50,892 nucleotides of DNA, from contig CAJTDN010000021.1 in the NCBI GenBank assembly GCA_910574865.1, positions 8,032 to 58,923 on the forward strand. The letters are read 5' to 3'. Made by a program: the position numbers and the translations under genes. Source of the stretch: Lachnospiraceae bacterium. GTDB lineage: Bacteria; Bacillota; Clostridia; Lachnospirales; Lachnospiraceae. Positions 17,002-25,796 of this stretch are shown here, piece by piece (the first letter of the stretch is position 1; every line of letters begins with the position of its first letter). The notes below the pieces were generated by a model. It was not told the origin of the DNA and made no database searches. It saw only the letters and a list, made by a program, of their open reading frames with translations.

Positions 17002-17170
17002 TAATCTATGAAAAACACCAACCAGAATTGACCGGTAAAACGGTTGCGAGCCGGTACGTCCCTCCCGTTTGTCCTGAACCGTCCATATAAACCCATGAAT
17101 TTGGCTTCTTATTTCCATTAACCCAGAATAGGACTGCCAGATTTGGCAGGACGGTATTTTCTGCTTCATA

Positions 17171-17338
17171 ATGAGCCTGAGTATCGAAGTATTGCAGCCG
17201 CTTATCGACGGTTTCCAATCTTCGGATATCACGGACGTCATCACGAACGTGACTGGCGGAATGCTCGGATATGTTTTTTATGTTATGCTCAGGCCGGTTA
17301 CATTTCGGATTTTAAATTACCTGAAAACACAAGAATAA
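17171..17338 (+). pseudogene. VanZ-like C-terminal remnant
   Basis: The frame MSLSIEVLQPLIDGFQSSDI...TDVITNVTGGMLGYV followed by a hydrophobic helix and a stop codon is the C-terminal third of a VanZ-like membrane protein. The N-terminal helices are missing: upstream DNA up to the MITE end at 17001 does not continue the frame. Confidence 0.65.
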
Positions 17339-17348
17339 AGAGTCTGGC

Positions 17349-17483
17349 TGGCCGGACTCCCGCGCCGAAGCGCGGCTCGAACACCGCCTCGCGCAAACGC
17401 CTCAACGCTTCCTGCACCAGTTTGTCCTCGTAACTGTAGACGCTCAACGGCCTGGTCTTCCTGTTTTCCTTTGGAATTTCCAC
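17349..17483 (-). pseudogene. Group II intron reverse-transcriptase fragment
   Basis: The minus strand reads EIPKENRKTRPLSVYSYEDK then LVQEALRRLREAVFEPRF, the conserved N-terminal block (RT-0/RT-1) of group II intron-encoded reverse transcriptases. The frame then leaves the family at FGAGVRPA. About 45 codons remain and no intron RNA domains can be recognised next to it. Confidence 0.65.
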
Positions 17484-17593
17484 CCATTAAACGTTGCGCC
17501 CTTTCTGGGCGCACTTACAATTCAGCCCGCGCCAGCGCGAGGCTGAACAATGACTTTTACTCACTCCTCTAAAAAATATCCCAACGAATTTCA

Positions 17594-17622
17594 TTGCGCA
17601 TTCTCAAACATCATGTTATACT
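17594..17622 (+). promoter_or_regulatory. Probable promoter of the araC-type gene
   Basis: TTGCGC (17594-17599) and TATACT (17617-17622), 17-bp spacer, 64 bases before the start codon. Confidence 0.55.
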
Positions 17623-17685
17623 TCCAAAAGAAGTAAAACGCAAACCTTTATCCGTTTCCCGTAACACACCAGGAAAGGAGTTCCC

Positions 17686-18816
17686 ATGACCAGAGAGGAC
17701 GTTTATGCATATTTAGAAGAACTGGAACCGCCGGAACGGCTAATGAAACAACTCTATCAAAACCACCAGGCCATTTCCGTAGAAAACGGATTAAATGGAT
17801 TAAGCGAAGGGCAAAACGCACAATATATGAAACGGGCCGATGAATACAAGCCGCATCCATTATTGCAAAAGCTGACACATTTCGAAACCGACATACAACG
17901 AGACGATTCCGCGCCCTTAAAAAGCCCCTCCGCTCTTGAAGCCGTTTATACATGGGACACTTATTCCGACCCCGGCCATGACATGACCATCGTGCGGCAC
18001 TATCGGTACTGGCCCGGAAACTTCCACCGGCACGACTATATTGAGATTTCTTATGTGTATAGCGGAAGCTGCCGCCATGTTTTCCACACGGAGGACGGCA
18101 TGCACGAAGTCACCTTGTCCCCCGGCGACCTGGTCATCATCCCGCCGGACATGGAACACAAGGTGGATGTATTCAACGACGGCGTGATGTTAAATATATT
18201 GACGGGCGTTTCCATTTTCCAGAACTTGTTTTTGCAGAATCTGACGGGAAGCCCCGCCCTGATGGAATTTTTTAGTGCCATCATCTGGGAGGGCAGGCAT
18301 CCGGGCGTGATTTTATTGCACACGGCTTCTGACCGCATGATAGCCGACACGTTGATTGACCTGGTGATACATTACGTGCAGAACCGCCTCTTTTCGCGCC
18401 AGATATGCGAGCATTTCCTGGATATCTGGCTACTGCTCATTTTACCGTATTGCACGGATACGATGGAATTGTTTGGCAAGACTTCCGGGGAGCGGAAACT
18501 GGTAGCCTCCATCATCGTCTACCTGCAAAAGCATTACATGGAGACGTCACTAGAAGACGTCGCGGAAGAATTCCACTACTCGGCTTCTCATGTGAACCGC
18601 GTCTTAAAAAAGCATGCCGGGATTACCGTATCAAAAGAAATTCGGCGGCTGAAAATACGACACGCTTGTGAACTTCTGGAACAGACGGATTATTCCGTGG
18701 AAAGCATCACCGGCCTCGTAGGATATAAGAACACGTCCTATTTCATCGAGCAGTTCCAAAAGGAAATGCGGATGACACCGTTAAAGTATCGGAATCAAAA
18801 GTCGGCCAAAACATAA
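17686..18816 (+). CDS. AraC family transcriptional regulator
   Basis: 376 residues. An N-terminal cupin-like sensor domain (RHYRYWPGNFHRHDYIEISY, then LSPGDLVIIPPDMEHKV) is followed by a C-terminal double helix-turn-helix of about 95 residues (VIVYLQKHYMETSLEDVAEE, SASHVNRVLKKHAGITV, ITGLVGYKNTSYFIEQFQKE). Such proteins usually respond to sugars. It stands 159 bases before a solute-binding lipoprotein gene on the same strand, so control of that transporter component is a reasonable inference. AGGAAAGGAG precedes the ATG and an intrinsic terminator separates it from the next gene. Confidence 0.9.
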   Translation: MTREDVYAYLEELEPPERLMKQLYQNHQAISVENGLNGLSEGQNAQYMKRADEYKPHPLLQKLTHFETDIQRDDSAPLKSPSALEAVYTWDTYSDPGHDMTIVRHYRYWPGNFHRHDYIEISYVYSGSCRHVFHTEDGMHEVTLSPGDLVIIPPDMEHKVDVFNDGVMLNILTGVSIFQNLFLQNLTGSPALMEFFSAIIWEGRHPGVILLHTASDRMIADTLIDLVIHYVQNRLFSRQICEHFLDIWLLLILPYCTDTMELFGKTSGERKLVASIIVYLQKHYMETSLEDVAEEFHYSASHVNRVLKKHAGITVSKEIRRLKIRHACELLEQTDYSVESITGLVGYKNTSYFIEQFQKEMRMTPLKYRNQKSAKT

Positions 18817-18828
18817 AGCCGGCTTTTT
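18801..18828 (+). terminator. Intrinsic terminator of the araC-type gene
   Basis: GTCGGC (18801-18806) pairs with GCCGGC (18818-18823), followed by TTTTT. Confidence 0.65.
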
Positions 18829-18975
18829 CCATGTGCAAAAAGCCATATTTTTTTGCCGAAAATGTTAGTACAATTTTGAAAAACATGGTTCTATAATAAT
18901 TGTCAGAACGTAACTGTTCAGTACCTTCGCAGTTACGACAAAACCACTACCATTTTTTCAAAGGAGGAAAAACAA

Positions 18976-20922
18976 ATGAAGGAAAGATTCAAGCGAATCG
19001 CCGCCATGGGACTGGCGCTCGCGCTTGCCACCGCCACATTGGCGGGATGCGGCAAGGACGGGCAAGGCGCGAAGGACGATGCCACGAAAACGTCGAAGGA
19101 AGCGTTTACCTGGTGGATTGCCCAGATGGACGACCATGGACAATATTATGAGACTTACGAACAAAGTCCGGTCGCGCAGTTCGTCAACGCACAATACTGG
19201 GACGTGGAAAACGGCGGAATTGGAACGGCCGAAAACGGCACGCAGCTGGATTTGTCGTTCCTCGTACCAATCGCGGGTTCCGAGTCGGACAACTTTAACA
19301 CGATGATTGGAACCGGGGAATATCCCGAAATCATGGACTTGTCCTTTTCATCGGACAGCCCCCAGGCATTGTACGAGAACGGCGTGTTAATGGACATTAC
19401 GGAATATGTGGAAACATACATGCCGCATTACGTGGCCTACCTGGACGAGAACCCGGAGTTAAAGCCATTGGTCCAAGTGTCGGACGACGAGGGAAACGTC
19501 CACTACTACGCTCTTTATTCACTGTCTGACGGTGTGGAAACCCCATGGACGGGTACCTGCTACCGCCGTGACCTGGTCGTGAAATTCGCGGAGCCGACCG
19601 ACTACGTGTGGGACTGGGAAAACGACTATGTGTAAGAAAACGGGCATCCGGCCGTCACCCCTCTGGAGCAGGCAAAGAAAGAGAAGAACATGGAAGGCTG
19701 GAAGGAAAACGACGTGACGGCGTTCGAGGCGGATTACGGAGAGAACCCGGCGGCCGATTATACGGACAACGTCGTGTTCCCGAGCGGAACGAATGACCCG
19801 CTGACCATCAGCGACTGGGAGTGGATGTTCGAGGCCTTTGACAAAGCCGCGGCGGCCAGGGGCTGGGCGGACGATACCGGCGCCTATGGCTTTTCCATCC
19901 CCTACCAGGGCTTCAGCCAACTGGGCGATTTGGTATCCTCCTTCGGCGGCGGCACGGGAAGCTATTACGTAAAAGATGGCGAGGTTTCCTTTGACGGCAC
20001 TTCCGAAAACTTTAAGACCTATTTGGAGTGCGTGCGGGAATGGTATAAAAACGGATGGATTGATTCACAATTCTACACCCGCGCGGCTGACATGTTCTTC
20101 CAGATTGACACGACAAACGTAAAACAAGGCAAGGTGGGCATGTGGACCGGCCTGAGCAGCGACTTGGGAAGCGCGATTGCGCCAAGCTGCCAGAACGAGG
20201 AAGACAAAAAAGACGCGTTCGTGATGGGATGCGCATTGCCTATCAACGACAAATATGGAAGCGACAAACAAAAATTCGTGGAACCGGACACCTTGTTCCA
20301 GAGTAGCCGCAAAGGTTCGGCACTGGGCATCACGACGAAGGCAGAGGGTCGTGACCTTTCGGCGCTGTTCACCTATTTTGACTGGATGTGCACGTTGGAA
20401 GGCGCGGCTACTATTCGCATCGGCCTGAATGCCGAACAGTACGCCTCCGTGGACTTGGATCCTGACTTGTACGAGGAATACGATATCAAGACCGCCTACA
20501 CGGTGGAAGAAGGCGAGGACGGCGTACCCGTATACAAGCCGACATTTACCCCGTCCGAGACCCTGGAGGGCGCCGTGATGGGACACCGCATGGCGACGGG
20601 CATTTCCCTGACGGGTAGCGGGAAACTGTGCCGGGTGGAAAAGGTTTCCGACGCCGTGTACAAAAAGGGCGAGGCCGAATGGATGAGGTACGTCAACACT
20701 GGAAACGTGATGGATTACACGAGCCTGCTGGCTCCGGAAGAATCCGACGCCTACAGCAAGATTTCCACGGCGGTGAGCGATTACCAGGCGCAGAACTTTC
20801 CTTACGTCGTCATGGGCGAAAAAACGTGGGACGAATATGTCTCCGGGCTGGAAGCTCTAAATCCTGATTCGGCGGTAGAATATTTACAAAAATACGTGGA
20901 TGTGGCCAATACCACAAAATAA
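18976..20922 (+). pseudogene. Extracellular solute-binding lipoprotein of an ABC importer, broken by one in-frame stop
   Basis: The first part starts with a lipoprotein signal (basic start, AMGLALALATATLAGC, lipid-anchored Cys25) and continues as a family-1-type binding protein (FTWWIAQMDDHGQY, GEYPEIMDLSF, TGTCYRRDLVVKF). A TAA at 19633-19635 stops it after 219 codons. The same frame continues without shift: ENGHPAVTPLEQAKKEKN, then the second lobe to 20922 (EWYKNGWIDSQF, TIRIGLNAEQY). A single base change in a Tyr codon would explain it. Together 648 codons would make a normal LipO/LplA-size protein. AGGAGG precedes the ATG. No permease genes follow, so it is an orphan. A sequencing error is possible. 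Confidence 0.85.
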
Positions 20923-20930
20923 TGATAGCA

Positions 20931-20988
20931 AAAGGACAAGGACGCAATGTGCCACGGGCAGCTTCGCGTCCTTGTCTTTCCGTTTTTC
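20931..20988. terminator. Bidirectional terminator between the binding-protein gene and spoVAB
   Basis: GACAAGGACGC (20935-20945) pairs with GCGTCCTTGTC (20966-20976) around a 20-base loop; T-runs or A-runs lie on both sides, fitting the two converging genes. Confidence 0.75.
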
Positions 20989-20994
20989 CATTTT

Positions 20995-21411
20995 TTACCA
21001 TCCCTTGGCAAAATATACGAGCGCCCCTATCCCGCGGCCGATTGCCACGCTGATAATAAAGGCTGCGGTGTATTTGACAATCTTGATTCTTCTGACGAAA
21101 ATCGGAAACACGTTGAGCATTTCCGCCAAGCCCATCGCCCAGCATCCGACGAACATCCCCGACAAGATTCCGAATATCGGAAGCAGCACCGTCCCGAACG
21201 GGATATGCCATTTAAAAAAGAACAGCAAGTTCCCCAGCACCGCCCCCAGCACCGTGCAGTCCTCGTACAAGTTGATATGCTGCGCCGTGTGCGTGCGATC
21301 CGCGAAGTCCGAGATGACCCCAATTTCCACGATGAGGGAAAAAAGCCCCGCCGACACGATGATTCCTCCGCTAAGGCCGAAGATTGCCAGAAGGATTTGT
21401 CTTACCAACAT
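20995..21411 (-). CDS. spoVAB: Stage V sporulation protein AB
   Basis: 138 residues with about five hydrophobic helices (ILLAIFGLSGGIIVSAGLFS, VLGAVLGNLLFFF, TVLLPIFGILSGMFVGCWAM, YTAAFIISVAIGRGIGALVY). It matches SpoVAB, part of the SpoVA membrane channel that moves dipicolinic acid into the forespore. I start at 21411, where GGGGGAGGAACTGG precedes the ATG; this overlaps the end of spoVAA by 41 bases, as expected for coupled translation. Only the AA and AB parts of the spoVA set are in this window. Confidence 0.85.
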   Translation of the reverse strand: MLVRQILLAIFGLSGGIIVSAGLFSLIVEIGVISDFADRTHTAQHINLYEDCTVLGAVLGNLLFFFKWHIPFGTVLLPIFGILSGMFVGCWAMGLAEMLNVFPIFVRRIKIVKYTAAFIISVAIGRGIGALVYFAKGW

Positions 21412-22036
21412 CCAGTTCCTCCCCCTTCCTCGAGGCCGTCTCAATCAATGCCGTCTGAATTTCATTCTCATAGGTACGCATCTGTACTTCCAACGGGGTC
21501 GGATCCACCGTGAACCGTTTCTTTCCAAAATGGTTAAAAAACGTCAAGATTCCCAACGTGATTCCGATGGAATAGCTCACTTCCAACACCGTGAACCCGT
21601 CCGATTTTTCGCCAGTCGCGAACTCATAAACTTGCGTGAAAAGATCCGGCACGTCCACGTCATTGTTGAATGTCATGATGGAAAACGCGGCCCCCACGAA
21701 CACGAGCACGGAAACAAACGTGGTCTTTAAAACGTGCCACGCCTTCCCCTTCGTCTTCTGCTCCTCATAGGTGACGATAATGTCCGTTTCCCCGATGTTT
21801 TGCACATCGATGGTCGGGTATTGCTCGTGGATGCAGGCAATGATTTTCAGCACGGACACCACGTAACGATGTGCCTTTCCCTGGGGAATTTTGAGAATTT
21901 TCAACACCTGGACCTTGGGAATGATTTCCTTGTTGCTGCACTCCATTGACAAAATGTCGCCCAAGGTCAAGTCGCGCTTCGTCACCTCCACGTTCCGGTC
22001 ACCCTTGATATATAACGTTTCCTTGTTTGCCGCCAT
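21371..22036 (-). CDS. spoVAA: Stage V sporulation protein AA
   Basis: 221 residues. A soluble N-terminal domain of about 110 residues (YIKGDRNVEVTKRDLTLGDI, GETDIIVTYEEQ) precedes two transmembrane helices (TTFVSVLVFVGAAFSIMTFN and YSIGITLGILTFFNHFGKK). This fits SpoVAA, which acts with SpoVAB in the forespore inner membrane. The start codon overlaps the stop of the upstream small membrane protein (TGATG), so the three genes form one operon. Expression by the late forespore sigma factor is expected from the family, though no clear site could be read. Confidence 0.88.
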   Translation of the reverse strand: MAANKETLYIKGDRNVEVTKRDLTLGDILSMECSNKEIIPKVQVLKILKIPQGKAHRYVVSVLKIIACIHEQYPTIDVQNIGETDIIVTYEEQKTKGKAWHVLKTTFVSVLVFVGAAFSIMTFNNDVDVPDLFTQVYEFATGEKSDGFTVLEVSYSIGITLGILTFFNHFGKKRFTVDPTPLEVQMRTYENEIQTALIETASRKGEELDVGKTNPSGNLRP

Positions 22037-22224
22037 CAGAACGCCTCCCCGATGTCTTGTCCTGCCGGGTTTCCAACATTCCCGGCCTCGCGCTCCACCA
22101 GCGTTCCCTCGCTTTCATAGTCCGCGTCCTGCATCGTCCCGAAATAATAAGAGCCGCCGACGATAACCGTCACAAGCATCATGAGTGCCAGCCAAAGCCA
22201 GATTTTTCGATATCCCTCTTTCAT
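22036..22224 (-). CDS. Small single-helix membrane protein at the head of the spoVA operon
   Basis: 62 residues from the ATG at 22224, which has GAGGTGG five bases upstream. One membrane helix (IWLWLALMMLVTVIVGGSYYF) is followed by an acidic 30-residue tail with no recognisable motif. The stop codon overlaps the spoVAA start, indicating coupled translation. I know no characterised family; its place suggests a sporulation role, which is inference. Confidence 0.6.
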   Translation of the reverse strand: MKEGYRKIWLWLALMMLVTVIVGGSYYFGTMQDADYESEGTLVEREAGNVGNPAGQDIGEAF

Positions 22225-22258
22225 AACGTCCACCTCTTTCACTATTTTTACGATACCA

Positions 22259-22438
22259 GGGTCAAAAGGTCATGTATGACATGCTTGCATGTCAATACAT
22301 GACTTTGAGACCCGCAAAACACCGAAAAGTAGCCATTTCCCGTAGGAAAATGAGCGGATTTGAGGTGTTTTAGAGTTGCGGGAGCACGTAGTGCGGAGCA
22401 ACTCGTGGGTATCATGGGGGCAAAATGTATTTTGACCC
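22259..22438. repeat. 180-bp palindromic intergenic element with inverted ends
   Basis: Ends are GGGTCAAAA (22259-22267) and TTTTGACCC (22430-22438). Inside are three further palindromes: GTCATGTA..TGACATGC with its near-perfect complement (22269-22303), AAAACACC with GGTGTTTT, and GAGTTGC with GCAACTC. This would fold as a multi-armed structure. It has no coding content and sits between the sigF terminator and the spoVA operon. Confidence 0.65.
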
Positions 22439-22497
22439 CAACATTTTTTTACTAGTGTAGTATCTGAAAATCTGGCAAAAATATTCAAACATGGTAA

Positions 22498-22521
22498 AAG
22501 AGTTTTGCTTGCGAAACTCAT
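22498..22521 (-). terminator. Intrinsic terminator of the spoIIA-sigF operon
   Basis: On the minus strand GAGTTTCGC pairs with GCAAAACTC around a two-base loop, followed by TTTTA, about 50 bases after the sigF stop. Confidence 0.65.
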
Positions 22522-22569
22522 GCGCCGGAGCGCGTCCTCTTTAGCGGCACATTCTCTTTTGCGCCTTTG

Positions 22570-23286
22570 CTACGCCCCTTCTTTCCTGAGCCTCTCCATG
22601 ATGCGCTTTTCCATCCTCGACACCTGGACTTGCGAAGTCCCCATGATTTTCCCGACTTCGGACTGCGTCTTGTCCTGGAAATAACGTAAATAAATCAGTC
22701 TTCTTTCTTCTTTATTTAACGTGGCCAAAAGTTGCGCGAGCAGCATGCGGTCAAGAATCTTTTCCTCCTGCCCGTCCGTTTCCTCCAGCTTGTCCAAAAG
22801 CGGAATTTCATTCCCCCCTTTCTGCATGACCGGCTTGTAAATGGACTCCACCTCACTTCCGGCCTCCAACGCCTGCGCGATTTCTTCCTTGTCCACCTGC
22901 ATAATTTGGGCTAGTTCGTCCATGGTCGGCTCCCGCCCTAGTTTTTCAATCAGCTTTTCCCGCGCCTGGTACGTCCGATAGGAAAGCTCTTTCAGGGAAC
23001 GGCTCACCTTGATTATACCGTCGTCCCGCAGGAAACGCTTGATTTCCCCGGAAATCATGGGGACGGCGTATGTCGAAAACTTTACGTCATAAGACGTGTC
23101 GAATTTGTCAATCGCCTTCAAAAGGCCGATACTGCCAATCTGGAACAAGTCCTCCGTGTCCGTCCCCCTCCCGTAAAAACGTTTGACGACGCACCAGATG
23201 AGTCCCACGTTTTCCTCCACTAACTGCTCCCTCGCTTTTTCATCCCCTTCGTGCGATTTCCTGATCAAAGCGATTGTGTGGTCCAT
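22570..23286 (-). CDS. sigF: RNA polymerase sporulation sigma factor F
   Basis: 238 residues, the first forespore-specific sigma factor. Region 2 is clear (NVGLIWCVVKRFYGRGTDTE, DLFQIGSIGLLKAIDKFDTS, FSTYAVPMISGEIKRFLRDD), then region 3 (RSLKELSYRTYQAREKL, EPTMDELAQIM) and region 4 (ERRLIYLRYFQDKTQSEVGK, QVQVSRMEKRIMERLR). AAAGGAAGGAG precedes the ATG at 23286; the frame runs open further upstream only because it lies over spoIIAB. It overlaps spoIIAB by 22 bases, the usual spoIIA operon order. Confidence 0.95.
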   Translation of the reverse strand: MDHTIALIRKSHEGDEKAREQLVEENVGLIWCVVKRFYGRGTDTEDLFQIGSIGLLKAIDKFDTSYDVKFSTYAVPMISGEIKRFLRDDGIIKVSRSLKELSYRTYQAREKLIEKLGREPTMDELAQIMQVDKEEIAQALEAGSEVESIYKPVMQKGGNEIPLLDKLEETDGQEEKILDRMLLAQLLATLNKEERRLIYLRYFQDKTQSEVGKIMGTSQVQVSRMEKRIMERLRKEGA

Positions 23287-23720
23287 AGACTCCTTCCTTT
23301 TCCTATCCTTTTTTCCATAAAAACGCTCGTTCCCTGGCCTGGCGCGGATTCCACCATCACCTTGTCCATGAATGCCTCCATGAAGGAAAAGCCCATGCCC
23401 GAACGATCCGCCTCCGGCTTGCTCGTGTACATCGGCATCATCGCCTGAGCAACGTCCGCGATGCCTTTTCCCGTGTCTTTTATCGTCACGAAAAGCAAGT
23501 CCCCGTCTATGCGGCAATGCATGGAAACCTTATGTACCTCCTGCTCGTACCCATGGATGATGGCATTGGTCACCGCTTCCGAAACGGCGGTCTTCACGTC
23601 CGACACTTCTTCCACTGTCGGGTTTAATTGCGTCATGAATGCCGCCACCGCCACCCTCGCGAACCTCTCGTTTGCCGAACGGCTGTCAAAAATGAGTTCC
23701 ATTTCATTCGTGTTTCTCAT
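23265..23720 (-). CDS. spoIIAB: Anti-sigma F factor / serine kinase
   Basis: 151 residues of the GHKL kinase fold. It binds sigma F and keeps it inactive, and phosphorylates SpoIIAA. The N box SEAVTNAIIHGY, the G1 box DTGKGI and the G2-like SGMGFSFM are all present. The start overlaps the spoIIAA stop by four bases (ATGA). The C-terminus is somewhat longer than in Bacillus subtilis because the frame reads into the sigF start region. Confidence 0.95.
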   Translation of the reverse strand: MRNTNEMELIFDSRSANERFARVAVAAFMTQLNPTVEEVSDVKTAVSEAVTNAIIHGYEQEVHKVSMHCRIDGDLLFVTIKDTGKGIADVAQAMMPMYTSKPEADRSGMGFSFMEAFMDKVMVESAPGQGTSVFMEKRIGKGRSLWTTQSL

Positions 23721-24031
23721 GATTTCTCCTCCTCATAAATCTGCATGATTTTCGTGACGCCCGACATCGTAAGTATTTTCCGAATCCGCTCCTTCGTATG
23801 CACCGCCCACACCTCCCCGCCAATCAGGCGGACCAGGCGGTAACGCCCCATGATTGCGCCAATTCCCGAACTGTCCATAAATTCCGTCCCCTCAAAATCA
23901 AAAATCACGTATTTGATATGGTTGCGCTCGATGAGCGCGTCCGCGTTCTTACGAAGTTCCTCCGCGCTGTGGTGGTCCACTTCCCGCGGGAGAAAAATCG
24001 TAAGGCAATTTTCCTGAACCTGGTATTCCAT
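23717..24031 (-). CDS. spoIIAA: Anti-sigma F factor antagonist
   Basis: 104 residues, a STAS-domain protein that, when unphosphorylated, frees sigma F from SpoIIAB. The phosphorylation site is in EFMDSSGIGAIMGRY, at Ser54 or Ser55. GAGGTGGAGTAGA before the ATG at 24031 fixes the start; a longer frame adds 11 residues without support. It is the first gene of the spoIIAA-spoIIAB-sigF operon. I could not pick out its promoter with confidence. Confidence 0.93.
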   Translation of the reverse strand: MEYQVQENCLTIFLPREVDHHSAEELRKNADALIERNHIKYVIFDFEGTEFMDSSGIGAIMGRYRLVRLIGGEVWAVHTKERIRKILTMSGVTKIMQIYEEEKS

Positions 24032-24072
24032 TCTACTCCACCTCGTCAAAAAATAATGCACCAAGTGCTCAT

Positions 24073-24117
24073 TGCAAAAGAAGAGGCATGCGCGTTCCCC
24101 TGCATGTCTCTTCTTCT
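24073..24117 (-). terminator. Intrinsic terminator of the TPR-protein gene
   Basis: On the minus strand AAGAAGAGACATGC pairs with GCATGCCTCTTCTT around a 10-base loop, followed by TTGC. It separates the TPR gene from spoIIAA. Confidence 0.7.
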
Positions 24118-24165
24118 CTTTCGTGTCCCTTACTTATCGTCCCATCGCCATTCCGGCAAACGGCA

Positions 24166-25683
24166 TCAGCCTTCCCCGCCTTGCCCCAGGTTCTCCCCGC
24201 TTTCACCTTCGCCGTTTTGTCCTTGGTTTTCTCCAGGGTTTTCTCCATCCTCCCCGTTCTCACCACCCTGCCCGGGGTCGCCTGGATTTTCCCCTTCCTG
24301 CCCGGAATCTTCCCCTTCCTGCCCGGAATCTTCCCCTTCCGGACTTGCGGGCGCGTTCGTTTCCATGGCTATCGCCTCAAGCTCCGCCCTTGCCGTGTTG
24401 GCCTGCTCCGTCTCCGGGAAAAGTTCGACCACGCGGCCCAAGTGTCTCGTCGCGGCTTCCGCGTCCCCCCGCTTCCGGCAGGAAAGTCCCAAATGCAGGA
24501 GCGCGTTCCCGTCCTCGTAACCTTCGTCCATGCGAACCACTTTATCCAGGTTGTCGGCGGCAGCATCGTAATTCGCCACGTTGTATGACTCCATTGCCGC
24601 GTTGTACAAAATCCGGCAGGCATATGGAAAAATGTTGCCCGCAAGCTCGTCGTACAACGCCTGCCCGCTCCCTCCCAGCGCGTCACGGTTCACGTTCAGC
24701 AACGTGTCGGCCATCACGTCCTCGCTATAGCCGCGCGAGTCATACTGGTCTGACACGTTCATCAAGTTTTCATAGCTGTCAAGCGTGCTCGCCGCGTTCT
24801 GGGCGGCGGCCTCCGTGTCCGCGCTCGTCGCCCGGTAGGAATCAAGCATCCTCGTCTGGGCGCTGATTTGTGCCTCCAGCGAACCGATGCGCTCGCTGTA
24901 ATCCAATATTTCCTTGTTCATCTGGGCCGCCTTGGATTCTTGTACCGCCGGCGCGATTAAGAACCAGACGATGGCCGCCCCCATCAGCATCCCGATCAGC
25001 AAGTTGAAAAAGCCCCCGCCGGAACGGTGCACGGTACTCGGCCTGGGCTGGATGAGCGTGTCGTTTCCCCGCTTGTATTCCACGATTTCGTTCTTCCCGG
25101 GTTCTTCCGCCCGACCGCCCTGCCGCGACCTCCGCCCCTGCATCCGTTTCAGCTCCTGCATGTAACGCAACGTCATTTCGTTGGTCGTGTCAAGCTTCCT
25201 GGCCTCCTTGAGCATTTGCCGTGCCTGGGCATATTGCCCCGAATGCAGGTATAAAAGTGCCAGGAGCTGGTACGCCTTCAAAAACGTGGGGTGCATGGAA
25301 ACCGCCCTCTTCAACTGTATGACGGCCATGTCTTCCGCACCCTGCGCGCAGTAGGCCAGACACTGGTTATACCTTTTGACCGCCTGGTTCACGGCCCCCA
25401 GTTCCTTGTTCGAATTCTGTATGTTCCGCAAATACTCGTTGGCAATATTGTCACGCTGCCGGAAGTTCCGGCTGATAATCCACTCCACCAGCGCCTCCGC
25501 CACCTCGCCCCTGCCATAATACACGAGCCCGAGCAAATTCCTGGCGGCGATATTTTCCCGGTTATACTGGAGGCTCCTCCGCAGGGAGACGATTGCCCCG
25601 GAAGTGTCCCTGATTTGCGCCCGTTTCAGTCCATCGTTGTACCAATAATTGGAATGGTACGTGATTTTCTTCGTGTAGTCCAT
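24166..25683 (-). CDS. Membrane-anchored TPR protein with acidic repeat tail
   Basis: 505 residues. The first 180 form tetratricopeptide-like helices (YNDGLKRAQIRDTSGAIVSL, PTFLKAYQLLALLYLHSGQY). Residues 225-246 are one membrane helix. A coiled-coil-like region follows (MNKEILDYSERIGSLEAQIS), then more TPR units (YNVANYDAAADNLDKVVRMD, DAEAATRHLGRVVELFPETE). The last 60 residues are a G/E/N/Q repeat with units such as EGEDSGQ. The gene follows folC and a 49-residue gene in the same direction. It is a common Lachnospiraceae neighbour with a scaffold-like look; no function is known to me. Confidence 0.8.
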   Translation of the reverse strand: MDYTKKITYHSNYWYNDGLKRAQIRDTSGAIVSLRRSLQYNRENIAARNLLGLVYYGRGEVAEALVEWIISRNFRQRDNIANEYLRNIQNSNKELGAVNQAVKRYNQCLAYCAQGAEDMAVIQLKRAVSMHPTFLKAYQLLALLYLHSGQYAQARQMLKEARKLDTTNEMTLRYMQELKRMQGRRSRQGGRAEEPGKNEIVEYKRGNDTLIQPRPSTVHRSGGGFFNLLIGMLMGAAIVWFLIAPAVQESKAAQMNKEILDYSERIGSLEAQISAQTRMLDSYRATSADTEAAAQNAASTLDSYENLMNVSDQYDSRGYSEDVMADTLLNVNRDALGGSGQALYDELAGNIFPYACRILYNAAMESYNVANYDAAADNLDKVVRMDEGYEDGNALLHLGLSCRKRGDAEAATRHLGRVVELFPETEQANTARAELEAIAMETNAPASPEGEDSGQEGEDSGQEGENPGDPGQGGENGEDGENPGENQGQNGEGESGENLGQGGEG

Positions 25684-25796
25684 CTATACTCACCCTAATC
25701 TTTCTGTAGTAGCCCTGCGGCGGGGCGCAAGTCCCCGTGAAAAACAACTTGAAACACCCGCGCGGACATGGGGCCGGCCCCGTCGTCCAAAAACAG

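Noticed and set aside
16869-17090. Protein-coding frame starting MKRHIFPLSRHLSDAYKDV
   Set aside because: It lies inside the MITE; the same peptide appears in the inverted copy at 15.4 kb fused to other sequence, so it is repeat-derived.
20065-20586. Long antisense frames opposite the binding-protein gene and similar ones elsewhere
   Set aside because: They mirror GC-rich coding frames, have no ribosome binding sites and no recognisable family.
23287-23517. N-terminal extension of sigF by 77 codons
   Set aside because: This stretch overlaps spoIIAB in another frame, lacks homology to sigma factors and a strong ribosome binding site stands at the internal start.
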